This document shows positions 49,063-59,678 of a stretch of DNA of 64,000 nucleotides, one piece after another. Every line of letters begins with the position of its first letter. Position 1 is the stretch's first letter. The translations under genes and the position numbers were made by a program. Under the pieces are notes generated by a model. It did no database searches. It had not been told where the DNA came from and worked only from the letters and a program-made list of their open reading frames with translations. Origin of the DNA: Pseudomonas luteola NBRC 103146. Its GTDB lineage: Bacteria > Pseudomonadota > Gammaproteobacteria > Pseudomonadales > Pseudomonadaceae. Location: assembly GCF_002091675.1 (NCBI RefSeq), contig NZ_BDAE01000013.1, positions 1-64,000 on the forward strand, read 5' to 3'.

Positions 49063-49856
49063 CGCGGTGGTGTGGCAGGCATGAAATAAACACTGGATGA
49101 GTTCTCTGGTGCCAATTGCTCATTGGCATACAACTGCTCCAGATCATCGGAGGTAACGGCTTGCGTTGCTTTGTCGAATACAATAACGCCTTGGCGTAGC
49201 CCAATGATTCGCGGAAAGTGTTTGAGCGCCAGCTCTACGCTGTGCAGGCTGGCAATCAGCGTTGCGCTTCGTGTTTCGGCCTCACGAGCGAGAATGGTTA
49301 GTGTATGGCTGGCAAGTACCGGATCCATGGCGGAGACAGGCTCATCCGCCAGTATCAGCTCAGGCGCCTGGTATAACACGCGGGCAATGCCGACGCGCTG
49401 GAGCTGGCCCCCCGAGAGCTGATCGCAACGCTGATACAGCTTTTCTGACAGGTCCAGCTTTGCCAGAGCCTGTTGGGCGCCCGGACGATCCAGTGGATAG
49501 ACAAGGCTGACCAGGCTCTTCCATAAAGGCCATTGGCCCAGGCGCCCAGCCAGTACCGCCGTTACGACGCGTTGCCGCGCCGGGAGGGGAGGTGCCTGGT
49601 GAATCAGACCGATATGGGCACGAAGTGACTTCAATCGGGACACGCTCAATGACCACGGATCGGTCTGCAATACGGTGAGCTGTCCTGCCGTTGGCTTATG
49701 GCTTGTCGCCATCAGGCGGAGCAAGCTGGTCTTGCCTGCTCCAGAAGGGCCAATCAGTGCTACGCGTTCACCTTTGGTGATCTTCAGGTCAAGCTTTGAA
49801 AGCGCGCGATGCCCATTGGCGTGAAGAAGCTCCACGCCAGCTAACTGGACGCTCAC
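49056..49856 (-). CDS. PhnC-type ABC transporter ATP-binding protein
   Basis: A 266-aa ATPase. Walker A GPSGAGKTS near residues 36-44, signature LSGGQLQRVGIARVL near 149-163, Walker B ELILADEPVSAMDP near 167-180. The closest style is PhnC/PtxA. It overlaps the binding-protein gene by 4 bp (ATGA). Confidence 0.88.
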   Translation of the reverse strand: MSVQLAGVELLHANGHRALSKLDLKITKGERVALIGPSGAGKTSLLRLMATSHKPTAGQLTVLQTDPWSLSVSRLKSLRAHIGLIHQAPPLPARQRVVTAVLAGRLGQWPLWKSLVSLVYPLDRPGAQQALAKLDLSEKLYQRCDQLSGGQLQRVGIARVLYQAPELILADEPVSAMDPVLASHTLTILAREAETRSATLIASLHSVELALKHFPRIIGLRQGVIVFDKATQAVTSDDLEQLYANEQLAPENSSSVYFMPATPPRC

Positions 49857-50701
49857 TTCAACAGACCGGCCGCACGTGCAGAGCCTTCGATGCCCTTATA
49901 GTTTTCAGGAGAAGTTTCTACAAAACGACTGGCTGCCTGTAGATCCAGAATGGCTTTGTCTTCAGGCTTCGAAGGATCCAATGCAAGAAAGGCCGCCTTG
50001 ATTTTGGCCGCCAGTTGCGGATCCAGATTGCCTCTGACGGTCCAGTTGTAATCGTAATAGGGCGGAGTGGTCGCGAAGACCTTGACCTTGCTTGTGTCTA
50101 CTTTCTTGGCATCAACCAGCTTCTGCCAGACCGAAGCGTTCAAAACGCCTCCATCCACTTTTCCAGCCTGTACCCAGGCGGCAGTTGCATCATGGGCTCC
50201 AGAATAGGCTACACGTGAGAAAAACTGCTCCGGTATTATTCCTTCCTGCTGCATGAAGTAACGGGGCATCAGGCTGCCGGAGGTCGAAGAGATCGAGCCA
50301 AAGGCGAACGTTTTGCCTTTTAGGTCTTGAACCGATTTGACGTTTGGATCAGCTGTAATGAATTTGCTGGTGAATTTCTGATCTTCTTCCCGTTGTACCA
50401 GCGGATTCATGGGAGCTTTGAGTTGGGCCTGGACAAAGGTAAAGCCACCCAACCATGCCATGTCCAGTCTGTCAGAGGCCAGCGCTTCGACCACGCCTGC
50501 ATAATCGGAGACCGGCACGAAGGTAACAGGCATGCCAATCTGCTTTTCCAGGTACTCTCCCAGCGGTTTGAACTTGCGAAGCAATTCGGTAGGTGCTTCA
50601 TCCGGGATAGCCGAGACGCGTAGTGCATCTGCTGCCTGGGTAAGAAGGGAAGTGGCGCACAGGGTAAGACCGGCCACGAGGGCCAGGGAACGCTTCAACA
50701 T
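49853..50701 (-). CDS. PhnD-type periplasmic binding protein (phosphonate, phosphite or selenate-like oxyanion)
   Basis: A 282-aa binding protein with signal peptide to about residue 24 (TQAAD). The opening LRVSAIPDEAPTELLRKF and the ASDRLDMAWLGGFTFVQA, then SSTSGSLMPRYFMQQ segments fit the PhnD/PtxB superfamily; the group with IPDEAPTE at the front is, as I remember, often annotated putative selenate binding protein. No phosphonate lyase, phosphite dehydrogenase or selenium genes are near, so the substrate stays open. It is the first gene of a four-gene operon. Confidence 0.85.
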   Translation of the reverse strand: MLKRSLALVAGLTLCATSLLTQAADALRVSAIPDEAPTELLRKFKPLGEYLEKQIGMPVTFVPVSDYAGVVEALASDRLDMAWLGGFTFVQAQLKAPMNPLVQREEDQKFTSKFITADPNVKSVQDLKGKTFAFGSISSTSGSLMPRYFMQQEGIIPEQFFSRVAYSGAHDATAAWVQAGKVDGGVLNASVWQKLVDAKKVDTSKVKVFATTPPYYDYNWTVRGNLDPQLAAKIKAAFLALDPSKPEDKAILDLQAASRFVETSPENYKGIEGSARAAGLLK

Positions 50702-50808
50702 GAGTTTCTCCGGTTCAATAGCGGAAAAAATAGAGCCGCGAAGTATACGGAGATTGACGAAATTTCACAGCCGCTTAATGGCACCCTGGTGTGGCGACGT
50801 GTAACGAG

Positions 50809-50839
50809 GCAGGAGCTGCAAAGCTATTGCAGCTCCTGC
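50809..50839 (-). terminator. Terminator after slt
   Basis: GCAGGAGCTGCAA and TTGCAGCTCCTGC form a perfect 13-bp stem with a 5-nt loop a few bases past the slt stop codon. It also stands upstream of the phosphonate-type operon's promoter region. Confidence 0.75.
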
Positions 50840-50847
50840 TTAAGTCA

Positions 50848-52776
50848 TCAAGTTTCGTCAAAGAAGCGTTCGTGCCACTCTACCAGTGGCTGAGGCGTAT
50901 TGAGTTTTTGGCCGTAGATGACCGCATACGCTAGCACGTTTTGGACATATTGACGGGTTTCGTCAAACGGAATGGTTTCTACCCAGACATCGAACGCCAA
51001 GTGCCGGGCGTCCTTCAGCCATCTTTTTACACGTCCGGGACCGGCGTTATAAGCCGCTGAGGCTAGAACACGGTTACCGTTGAATTGTGCATGAACCATG
51101 CTCAGGTAAGCGGTGCCCAGCTGGATGTTTGTGTCCGGTTGCAGGGCTGATTGAGGGCTGGCCAATGGAATAGAAAACTTGCTGGCAGTATGTTTTGCCG
51201 TCGCAGGCATCAACTGCATCAAGCCCATGGCTCCCACGCCTGAACGGGCATCGGCCATGAAGCCGCTCTCTTGCCGGGTGATAGCGAAGACCCAGCTGCT
51301 ATGCAAGCCTCGCTGGCGCGCTTCACGAACGAAACTGTCGCGGTAGGCGATAGGGAAGCGGATGTCCAGATCGTCCCAGTACTTGGCTTGGCTAATTGAG
51401 CGAATAGCCGGGAAATACCATTGCATGTCGTAGGCCATGCGGGCCTGGGCAACCAATTCGTCCCGGTTGAAGCTGCGGCTGACATGAAACCACTCGCGCC
51501 GCGCATTTACAAATTCACCACGTGCATAGAACTCGAGCGCGCGCTGAATACCAGGCGTGGTGCGTACGCGGTTGCGAAGGCTATTGCTCAGTACGAGCGG
51601 ACGATTGTTCAGCTGATAAGGCGCCTTGATGCGGTCGGCTGCTAGAAAGCCGTAGAAATCGCGCTCACGCGAGACTGGCTGGTAATCAGCCAGTACGCTT
51701 GAGCTTTGCGGCTGAGACAGCTCCAAGGTACGGGCGCGCCAGTATTGCCAGCGGTTGGTTTCCAGAAGCGATGGAGGAAACCGCTGGATTAACTGGTAAG
51801 TCTCTTTCCAGCGGGCCAGACGCAGTAGAAGGCGCGCACGCCATTCGCTGACCGTGTCATCACGGAGTTCCGGATCGTAACGCTCCATGAGCGGAAGGGC
51901 TCGTGGGTCAAAGTTCTTGGCCAGGGTCAGCCCGATCTCACGCGCAATGGATACTTTTTCGTCGCGCGAAAAGGGTAGGCGCTGACTATAGGTATCGAGT
52001 AGGCCCAATGCTTTCTCGGGATCCTGTTTGGCAAGGCGTCGCAAACCCAGACCAACCACATCGGCCATGGGCTCGCTGGCAGGTGTGAAGCGCTGCACAT
52101 CGGCTAGCTGTTGGGGTTTCTGAGCGATATCGCTCATCAGGTTAGCAAGTGAGCCCAGGGTGGGCATCTGCTGTCCCAAATGGGTGACCAGCCCGTAATT
52201 ACGCGCTTCGGCCGCCAGCTTGGCACGTTTCCAAACCATGCTTTCAGGCATCTGGCCGCGAGCAGCCCAGGCACTGAAAAGGCCATCACAGGCGGCTGGT
52301 TGTGACTTGCCTACCAGCCAGAGCTTTTCCGCTGTTTTGAAGGGTTGTGTTGTCTGGCCTTCCTGAATCTGGTGCTGGGCATTCAGGCAATCCAGCTCGG
52401 TAAAGTTGAGCTTGGAGTCATAGTAGCGGTCAAAGGTACTCCAATCGCCGCGCTCGGAGAGCCAGCGCAGCCAGCGCAGCTTCATCCAGCTTGCCTGCGG
52501 AAGATCGCCATGCTCGGCAAGAAAGGCTTCTATTTCTGTATTGCTGGCGTTCTTGAGGCGTGCGGTCAGCTCGTCATATTGCAGGTAGGGCTCCAGGGGA
52601 TACCCTTGCAACGCATTGCGTGACTGCAGATAGAGACTGGCATCTCCCTTGGCCAGCGCTGCCTTGGCTTGGTCGTATAGGAGACGTTGTTGCTCAATGG
52701 GGGCCGCGTGAGCGGTTTCCAATCCAATGAGAGAAGCAAAGACACAGGTCAACAGCTTGAACAGACGGCCGCGCAT
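50848..52776 (-). CDS. slt: Soluble lytic murein transglycosylase Slt
   Basis: A 642-aa periplasmic enzyme that cleaves peptidoglycan to 1,6-anhydromuropeptides. Signal peptide to about residue 24 (AHAAP). A long alpha-helical superhelix (about 30-450) precedes the C-terminal lysozyme-like domain with catalytic Glu503 in AITRQESGF, then GVGAMGLMQLMPATA and the later NIQLGTAYLSMV and AAYNAGPGRV motifs. Length is the same class as E. coli Slt70. It is divergent from uup. Confidence 0.95.
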   Translation of the reverse strand: MRGRLFKLLTCVFASLIGLETAHAAPIEQQRLLYDQAKAALAKGDASLYLQSRNALQGYPLEPYLQYDELTARLKNASNTEIEAFLAEHGDLPQASWMKLRWLRWLSERGDWSTFDRYYDSKLNFTELDCLNAQHQIQEGQTTQPFKTAEKLWLVGKSQPAACDGLFSAWAARGQMPESMVWKRAKLAAEARNYGLVTHLGQQMPTLGSLANLMSDIAQKPQQLADVQRFTPASEPMADVVGLGLRRLAKQDPEKALGLLDTYSQRLPFSRDEKVSIAREIGLTLAKNFDPRALPLMERYDPELRDDTVSEWRARLLLRLARWKETYQLIQRFPPSLLETNRWQYWRARTLELSQPQSSSVLADYQPVSRERDFYGFLAADRIKAPYQLNNRPLVLSNSLRNRVRTTPGIQRALEFYARGEFVNARREWFHVSRSFNRDELVAQARMAYDMQWYFPAIRSISQAKYWDDLDIRFPIAYRDSFVREARQRGLHSSWVFAITRQESGFMADARSGVGAMGLMQLMPATAKHTASKFSIPLASPQSALQPDTNIQLGTAYLSMVHAQFNGNRVLASAAYNAGPGRVKRWLKDARHLAFDVWVETIPFDETRQYVQNVLAYAVIYGQKLNTPQPLVEWHERFFDET

Positions 52777-52993
52777 GAGATTCCCGGAGAAGACTGCTGG
52801 TACATGCGGCTCGGCCGCACAAAGGCGATTACTTTAGCTTGTCGGCCATTACGACGAAAGCGTATGAGCTACCAACGGTCAGGCTAATAATCTTGTCGTC
52901 ATGTGTACGAAAACATTGAGTGCCGTCGGTAGGAAAGCATGCAGTTCGTACGGATGGGCACTAGAATGCACGTCCTTTTTCTTGGAGATGCCT

Positions 52994-54913
52994 ATGACCT
53001 TGCTCAAATTCACCGGCGTATCCCTGGCTTTCGGTGCCATGCCATTGCTGGACGGAGTGTCCTGGCAGATTGCTCGGGGTGAGAGAGTCTGCGTGATCGG
53101 GCGCAACGGTACTGGCAAGTCCAGCATGCTGCGCCTGGTCAAGGGCGAGCAGATGCCAGACGATGGCGAGATCTGGCGTGCTCCGGCGCTGAAGATCGGA
53201 GAGTTGCCCCAGGAGTTGCCTCGGGCAGATGATCGTACCGTATTCGATGTTGTGGCCGAGGGATTGACTGGCGTAGGGGAGTTGCTGGCGGAGTATCATC
53301 GACTGTCCCAGAACATTCACACTGACGAAGACCTGACGCGTCTGATGCGCGTTCAGCAGGATTTGGAAGCCAAGGATGGCTGGCGACTGCAGCAGCTGGT
53401 CGAGAGCACGCTGAGCCGCCTTCAGTTGCCTGCAGAAAAGACCCTTGCAGAGCTTTCCGGAGGCTGGCGTCGGCGTGTGCTATTGGCGCAGGCCCTGGTG
53501 GCCGAACCTGACTTGCTGTTGCTCGATGAGCCAACCAACCATCTGGATATCGGGGCTATTGCCTGGTTGGAAGAGGCCTTGAGTCAATATCCGGGTGCGA
53601 TTCTGTTTATCACCCACGACCGAGCCTTCCTGCAAGCCCTGGCGACACGTATTCTTGAGTTGGATCGGGGCCATCTCATCGACTGGCAGGGCGATTACGC
53701 CAGTTTTCTGGTGCATAAAGAGCAGCAGCTTGCAGCGGAAGAGACCGCCAACGCACTGTTCGATAAGCGTCTGGCTCAGGAAGAGGTCTGGATTCGTCAA
53801 GGCATCAAGGCTCGACGTACCCGCAACGAAGGGCGAGTGCGTGCATTGAAGGCCATGCGCTTTGAACGCAGCGAACGACGCGAACGCCAGGGTAAGGCAA
53901 ATCTGCAGCTGGAAACCGCCGACAAGTCTGGAAAACAGGTCATTGTTGTCGAGCACGTGGATTACGCCCATCCAGGCAGCGAACCCATTATCCGTGATTT
54001 TTCCCTGGTGGTGCAGCGAGGCGACCGGATGGGCTTGTTAGGCCCCAACGGCTCTGGAAAGACAACGCTGCTCAAACTGCTGCTGGGTGACCTTGAGCCG
54101 ACAGCAGGAAAAATCGTGCATGGCACCAAGCTTGAAGTGGCCTATTTCGATCAGTTGCGACATGCGCTTGAGCCTGAAAAAACCGTCATCGACAATATGG
54201 CTGAAGGACGTGAAATCATCACGATCAACGGTCAGGATCGTCATGTCCTCAGTTATCTGGGGGATTTCCTGTTTAGCCCACAGCGTGCCCGGACGCCCGT
54301 GAAAGCGCTTTCAGGTGGCGAACGTGCCCGACTGCTGCTAGCGAAGCTGTTCAGCAAGCCGGCCAATCTGCTGGTGCTCGACGAACCTACCAACGATCTG
54401 GATGTGGAGACGCTGGAACTGTTGGAAGAAGTGCTTCTGAGCTTTGAGGGCACCGTGCTGATGGTCAGTCACGATCGGGCGTTTCTTGATAACGTCGTAA
54501 CCAGCACCCTGGTGTTTGAAGGCGAGGGCCTCGTGCGCGAGTACGTCGGAGGCTATCAGGATTGGCTACGTCAAGGTGGATCGCCTCGCTTGTTAGGTGC
54601 GACAGGGTCGAAAATGGAGGCCAAGTCGGATGCGGCGGCCACTCAAGCGACGCCCGTAGAAGCATCCAAGGCAGCAGCGCAGCAGGCGCCGGCCCGTAAA
54701 AAGCTCAGTTATAAGGATCAACGCGAGCTGGATGCCTTGCCGACACAGATCGAGGCGACGGAAAACGAGCTGGCGAGACTGCAAAGCCAGATTTCCGATC
54801 CGGCGTTCTACCAGCAGCCGCTTGAAACGACGCGTGTCGTTGTTGAGCGCTTCGAGGCTTTACAGCGTGAGCTCGATCAGCTGCTGGAGCGATGGGCTGA
54901 ACTGGAAGAATGA
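52994..54913 (+). CDS. uup: ABC-F family ATPase Uup
   Basis: A 639-aa soluble ABC-F protein with two nucleotide-binding domains: Walker A GRNGTGKSS near residue 36 and GPNGSGKTT near 350, two LSGG signatures and Walker B LLLDEPTNHLDI and LVLDEPTNDLDV. The C-terminal coiled coil (ELDALPTQIEATENELARL) distinguishes Uup from the other ABC-F proteins. Uup is linked to genome stability and ribosome function in E. coli. The ATG at 52994 follows GGAG by 7 nt; the ATG at 52988 is too close to it. Confidence 0.94.
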   Translation: MTLLKFTGVSLAFGAMPLLDGVSWQIARGERVCVIGRNGTGKSSMLRLVKGEQMPDDGEIWRAPALKIGELPQELPRADDRTVFDVVAEGLTGVGELLAEYHRLSQNIHTDEDLTRLMRVQQDLEAKDGWRLQQLVESTLSRLQLPAEKTLAELSGGWRRRVLLAQALVAEPDLLLLDEPTNHLDIGAIAWLEEALSQYPGAILFITHDRAFLQALATRILELDRGHLIDWQGDYASFLVHKEQQLAAEETANALFDKRLAQEEVWIRQGIKARRTRNEGRVRALKAMRFERSERRERQGKANLQLETADKSGKQVIVVEHVDYAHPGSEPIIRDFSLVVQRGDRMGLLGPNGSGKTTLLKLLLGDLEPTAGKIVHGTKLEVAYFDQLRHALEPEKTVIDNMAEGREIITINGQDRHVLSYLGDFLFSPQRARTPVKALSGGERARLLLAKLFSKPANLLVLDEPTNDLDVETLELLEEVLLSFEGTVLMVSHDRAFLDNVVTSTLVFEGEGLVREYVGGYQDWLRQGGSPRLLGATGSKMEAKSDAAATQATPVEASKAAAQQAPARKKLSYKDQRELDALPTQIEATENELARLQSQISDPAFYQQPLETTRVVVERFEALQRELDQLLERWAELEE

Positions 54914-54914
54914 A

Positions 54915-54940
54915 AAAAGGGCTCCTGAGGGAGCCCTTTT
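54915..54940. terminator. Shared intrinsic terminator between uup and the universal stress gene
   Basis: AAAAGGGCTCC and GGAGCCCTTTT pair perfectly around a TGAG loop; A- and T-runs on both sides suit both convergent genes. Confidence 0.9.
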
Positions 54941-54945
54941 TAGTG

Positions 54946-55380
54946 TTACCTCCGGGTCAGGGAGACCGCTAAAGTGTCACACGGGGCACCATGTAACAAG
55001 TCATTGGCGGTCGAGCCCAGAAGAAGGGCAAGGCCATGGCGGCCGTGGCTGCCTACAACGATCAGATCACAGGCATTTTCGCGAGCAAAGCGGTGGATTT
55101 CCTGGCGAGGCTGCCCATAGGCCAACTGGCACTGGCCCTCCAGAAGACTGTATTGCGCAACAAAGCTGTCCAAGCGCTCACGGGACTGTTCGATCTGCTG
55201 TTGTTGAAGGGAAGAAAGGTCCATGGGCACGTCACCGCCGAACGCCATAGCCATTGGTTCGACCACATGGACCAGGGAAACCTTGCTTTGGAGGCCGGTA
55301 GCCAAGTCGACAGCACGACGGATTACGGCATGGCATTCATCAGTCAGGTCGATGGCTACCAGAATGTGTTTATAAGACAT
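54946..55380 (-). CDS. Universal stress protein (UspA family)
   Basis: A 144-aa single-domain Usp protein. It begins MSYKHILVAIDLTDE and ends with the nucleotide-binding G-2x-G-9x-G(S/T) style motif GSHGRHGLALLLGST. The ATG at 55380 has AAGGAGGAG upstream; the open frame 21 codons above is not used. Usp proteins bind ATP and support stress survival; no specific partner is visible. Confidence 0.93.
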   Translation of the reverse strand: MSYKHILVAIDLTDECHAVIRRAVDLATGLQSKVSLVHVVEPMAMAFGGDVPMDLSSLQQQQIEQSRERLDSFVAQYSLLEGQCQLAYGQPRQEIHRFARENACDLIVVGSHGRHGLALLLGSTANDLLHGAPCDTLAVSLTRR

Positions 55381-55871
55381 TTTATTTCTCCTCCTTAAGG
55401 ATGGCGAACATTTCAAGTATGGCCTGTCTGGTGCGGCTCGCACCTGCTATCCAGATACCGTTTGGACCGCATTTCGCGGTACTTGCTCCTTGCTGCGGGT
55501 GTTGCGCCTCGCTGTTGTTAACAGATCGCTGCGCCAATTGCACCTATCCTTTGTAGAGATTGACGGTTTTTCCGCTCCATGCCCTCTGGGCTCAATGGGT
55601 TGTTATGCCACGTTAACGCATGGGTCGAATTGACATAACGCAGGTTTTGAATGATCGTGTAGGGGCTGTCAAACACTTGTATGAATCAGATGTTTGTCTT
55701 GCGGGCCCTGTAGTGCTCGGGCAGAGAAGAGAAGGTTGCCGCAAGGTATAGCTTTCGCGTTTCGCCCGGGCTTAACGAATCCTAGTATCACGCCATGCAG
55801 TTGGCTGCCTGCCTGAATGGGCAACAAGGCTTGGATGTGAGTGTTCCGCTTCCACGTATGGAGATCAGTTG
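55381..55871. other. Divergent promoter region of the usp gene and fadBA
   Basis: 491 bases with both promoters. The PsrA-like site at 55670-55683 is the only recognised element. No gene seen. Confidence 0.5.
55670..55683 (+). promoter_or_regulatory. Possible PsrA operator upstream of fadBA
   Basis: CAAAC, 4 bases, GTATG resembles the (G/C)AAAC-N2-4-GTTT(G/C) operator bound by the fatty-acid-sensing repressor PsrA of Pseudomonas, with one mismatch. It lies about 190 bases before fadB. Confidence 0.35.
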
Positions 55872-58019
55872 ATGATTTACGAAGGTAAAGCCATCACGGT
55901 TAAGGCTCTAGAAAACGGTATCGCCGAGTTAAAGCTTGATCTTACTGGCGAGTCGGTCAATAAATTTAATCGCCTGACCTTGAACGAGCTGCGCCAGGCT
56001 GTCGATGCCCTCAAGGCCGACGCTTCGGTCAAGGCCGTCATTCTCAGTAGCGGAAAGGATGTTTTCCTCGTAGGGGCAGACATCACCGAGTTTGTCGAAA
56101 GTTTCCGTATGCCAGACGAGGATCTGCTGGCAGGGAACCTCGAGATCAATCAGATCTTCAATGACTTTGAAGACCTCAACGTCCCTACCGTAGCGGCAAT
56201 TAACGGCATCGCGCTTGGCGGTGGCCTTGAAATCGCCATGGCTGCCGACTTCCGGGTCATGAGCGAGACCGCAAAGGTTGGTCTGCCAGAAGTAAAACTG
56301 GGCATTTATCCCGGTTTTGGCGGGACTGTTCGGTTGCCTCGCCTGATCGGTAGCGACAATGCCATCGAGTGGATTGCTTCGGGCAAGGAGAACTCTGCTG
56401 CCGAGGCGCTCAAGGTCGGTGTCGTGGATGCAGTTGTTGCACCCGACAAGTTGCAGGCCGCGGCGTTGGATCTGGCACGTCGAGCCATTTCTGGCGAGCT
56501 TGACCACAAGGCCCGTCGTCAGCCCAAGCTTGAAAAGCTCAAGCTAAACCCCATTGAAGCCATGATGGCATTCGAGTCGGCCAAAGGCTACGTTGCAGGT
56601 CAGGCGGGTCCGAATTATCCCGCGCCAGTAGAAGCGATCAAGACCATCCAGAAGGCCGCTAATTTCGGACGAGAGAAGGCGCTTGAAGTCGAAGCCAAAG
56701 GCTTCGTGAAGCTCGCCAAGACAACTGTTTCGCAAAGCCTGATCGGTCTGTTCCTGAATGATCAGCTGCTCAAGAAAAAGGCTAAGGTTTACGATCAGCA
56801 GGCGGGTGAGATCAAACAGGCCAGCGTCTTGGGGGCAGGTATCATGGGCGGTGGTATCGCCTATCAGTCTGCGCTCAAAGGCACGCCGATTCTCATGAAG
56901 GATATCCGTGAGGAAGCCATTCAGCTCGGTCTTGATGAAGCGAGCAAGCTTCTCAACAAGCGCGTCGAGAAGGGCCGTCTCGAGCCGGTGAAAATGGCTG
57001 AAGCGCTCAATCGTATTCGCCCCACTTTGTCCTATGGCGACTTCAAGTCGGTGGATATCGTGGTTGAGGCTGTTGTTGAGAATCCCAAGATCAAGCAGGC
57101 TGTGCTGGCAGAGGTCGAAGATCAGGTTGGTGAAGAAGCCATTCTGGCGTCCAATACCTCGACCATCTCGATCAGCTTGCTTGCACAAGCCCTGAAGCGT
57201 CCTGAAAATTTCTGCGGTATGCACTTCTTCAATCCGGTGCACATGATGCCTCTGGTTGAAGTAATCCGCGGCGAAAAGACCAGCGAAAAAACGATTGCGA
57301 CCACTGTGGCCTATGCCAAAAAAATGGGTAAGAACCCTATCGTGGTCAATGATTGTCCGGGCTTTCTGGTCAATCGGGTGCTGTTCCCTTATTTCGGTGG
57401 TTTTGCCGGCCTGATCGGGCAGGGCGCTGATTTCCAGCGTATCGACAAGCTCATGGAAAATTTTGGCTGGCCTATGGGGCCGGCTTACTTGATGGATGTT
57501 GTAGGGATGGATACGGCGCATCATGCCCGTGATGTGATGGCGGAAGGCTTCCCTGACCGGATGAAAGAGTCCCGTAAGACCGCTGTTGATGCGCTGTACG
57601 AGGCTAAACGTCTTGGACAGAAGAACGGCAAAGGGTTCTATGTGTACGAGACCGATAAAAAGGGCAAGCCAAAGAAAGTCGCTGATGCAGAAACCTACGC
57701 CTTGCTCAAGCCTGTCGTGTATGAGCAGCGCGATTTCACGGATGATGAAATCGTTCAGCGCATGATGATTCCGCTGTGCCTGGAAACGGTTCGTTGCCTG
57801 GAAGATGGCATTGTCGAGTCGGCTGCAGAGGCGGACATGGGATTGATCTATGGCATTGGCTTCCCTCCCTTCCGAGGCGGTGCACTGCGTTATATCGATT
57901 CCCTGGGCGTTGCCGAGTTCGTGGCACTGGCCGGCCAGTATGCAGACCTGGGGCCGCTGTATCACCCGACTGAAAAGCTGCGCGAAATGGCCCGTAACGG
58001 CCAGTCCTTCTTTGGTTAA
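55872..58019 (+). CDS. fadB: Fatty acid oxidation complex alpha subunit FadB
   Basis: A 715-aa multifunctional enzyme: enoyl-CoA hydratase/isomerase (about 1-190), linker, then 3-hydroxyacyl-CoA dehydrogenase (about 310-715). Visible motifs are the oxyanion-hole [17 protein letters not shown] with the first catalytic Glu nearby, [20 protein letters not shown] with the second, the NAD loop [12 protein letters not shown], and the dehydrogenase [15 protein letters not shown] with the catalytic His. The ATG at 55872 follows GGAG by 8 nt. It forms an alpha2beta2 complex with FadA. A 699-codon open frame on the opposite strand is a codon-usage shadow. Confidence 0.97.
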   Translation: MIYEGKAITVKALENGIAELKLDLTGESVNKFNRLTLNELRQAVDALKADASVKAVILSSGKDVFLVGADITEFVESFRMPDEDLLAGNLEINQIFNDFEDLNVPTVAAINGIALGGGLEIAMAADFRVMSETAKVGLPEVKLGIYPGFGGTVRLPRLIGSDNAIEWIASGKENSAAEALKVGVVDAVVAPDKLQAAALDLARRAISGELDHKARRQPKLEKLKLNPIEAMMAFESAKGYVAGQAGPNYPAPVEAIKTIQKAANFGREKALEVEAKGFVKLAKTTVSQSLIGLFLNDQLLKKKAKVYDQQAGEIKQASVLGAGIMGGGIAYQSALKGTPILMKDIREEAIQLGLDEASKLLNKRVEKGRLEPVKMAEALNRIRPTLSYGDFKSVDIVVEAVVENPKIKQAVLAEVEDQVGEEAILASNTSTISISLLAQALKRPENFCGMHFFNPVHMMPLVEVIRGEKTSEKTIATTVAYAKKMGKNPIVVNDCPGFLVNRVLFPYFGGFAGLIGQGADFQRIDKLMENFGWPMGPAYLMDVVGMDTAHHARDVMAEGFPDRMKESRKTAVDALYEAKRLGQKNGKGFYVYETDKKGKPKKVADAETYALLKPVVYEQRDFTDDEIVQRMMIPLCLETVRCLEDGIVESAAEADMGLIYGIGFPPFRGGALRYIDSLGVAEFVALAGQYADLGPLYHPTEKLREMARNGQSFFG

Positions 58020-59222
<1,203 letters not shown>

Positions 59223-59242
59223 GAATGGCGTTTATGCTACCG

Positions 59243-59265
59243 AAACCGGGGCCTGGCCCCGGTTT
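59243..59265 (+). terminator. Intrinsic terminator after fadA
   Basis: AAACCGGGGC and GCCCCGGTTT pair perfectly around a CTG loop and are followed by a T-run. It separates fadBA from the next gene. Confidence 0.93.
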
Positions 59266-59282
59266 TTCTTTCTGGAGGGAAC

Positions 59283-59534
59283 ATGTCCTTACAACCTGGG
59301 CTCTATCGGCATTACAAGGGGCAGGAGTACCGTGTCCTGGGCGTAGCCAAACATTCTGAAACGGAAGAGGAGCTTGTTTTTTACCAGGCGTTGTATGGTG
59401 AATACGGCCTTTGGGCGCGTCCGCTCAGCATGTTTCTGGAAAGCGTCGAGGTGGACAGCGAGCGTGTTCCCCGCTTTGCTTTAGTAAAGGTTGAGGAGAA
59501 TCCGTTAGGGCTTGCCGATAACGCGCAGCCTTGA
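59283..59534 (+). CDS. DUF1653 family protein
   Basis: An 83-aa protein of the DUF1653 family: GLYRHYKGQEYRVLGVAKHS, then LVFYQALYGEYGLWARPL and the FLESVEVDSERVPRF end. It looks like a small SH3-like barrel. No function is known. The start has GGAGGG upstream. It lies between fadA and topA, as in several Pseudomonas genomes. Confidence 0.88.
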   Translation: MSLQPGLYRHYKGQEYRVLGVAKHSETEEELVFYQALYGEYGLWARPLSMFLESVEVDSERVPRFALVKVEENPLGLADNAQP

Positions 59535-59678
59535 CCTTGCTCCAACAGCCACTATATATAGCGGGGCCGTACAGCCACGCTGTCATGGTTCGTCAGTCAC
59601 TGCCTCACTGCCAAATGTCTGTCAGACTGTCTCGCCTTTCTCTTTACATCTTTTAATAACGCAGGAATCAACCGATAC

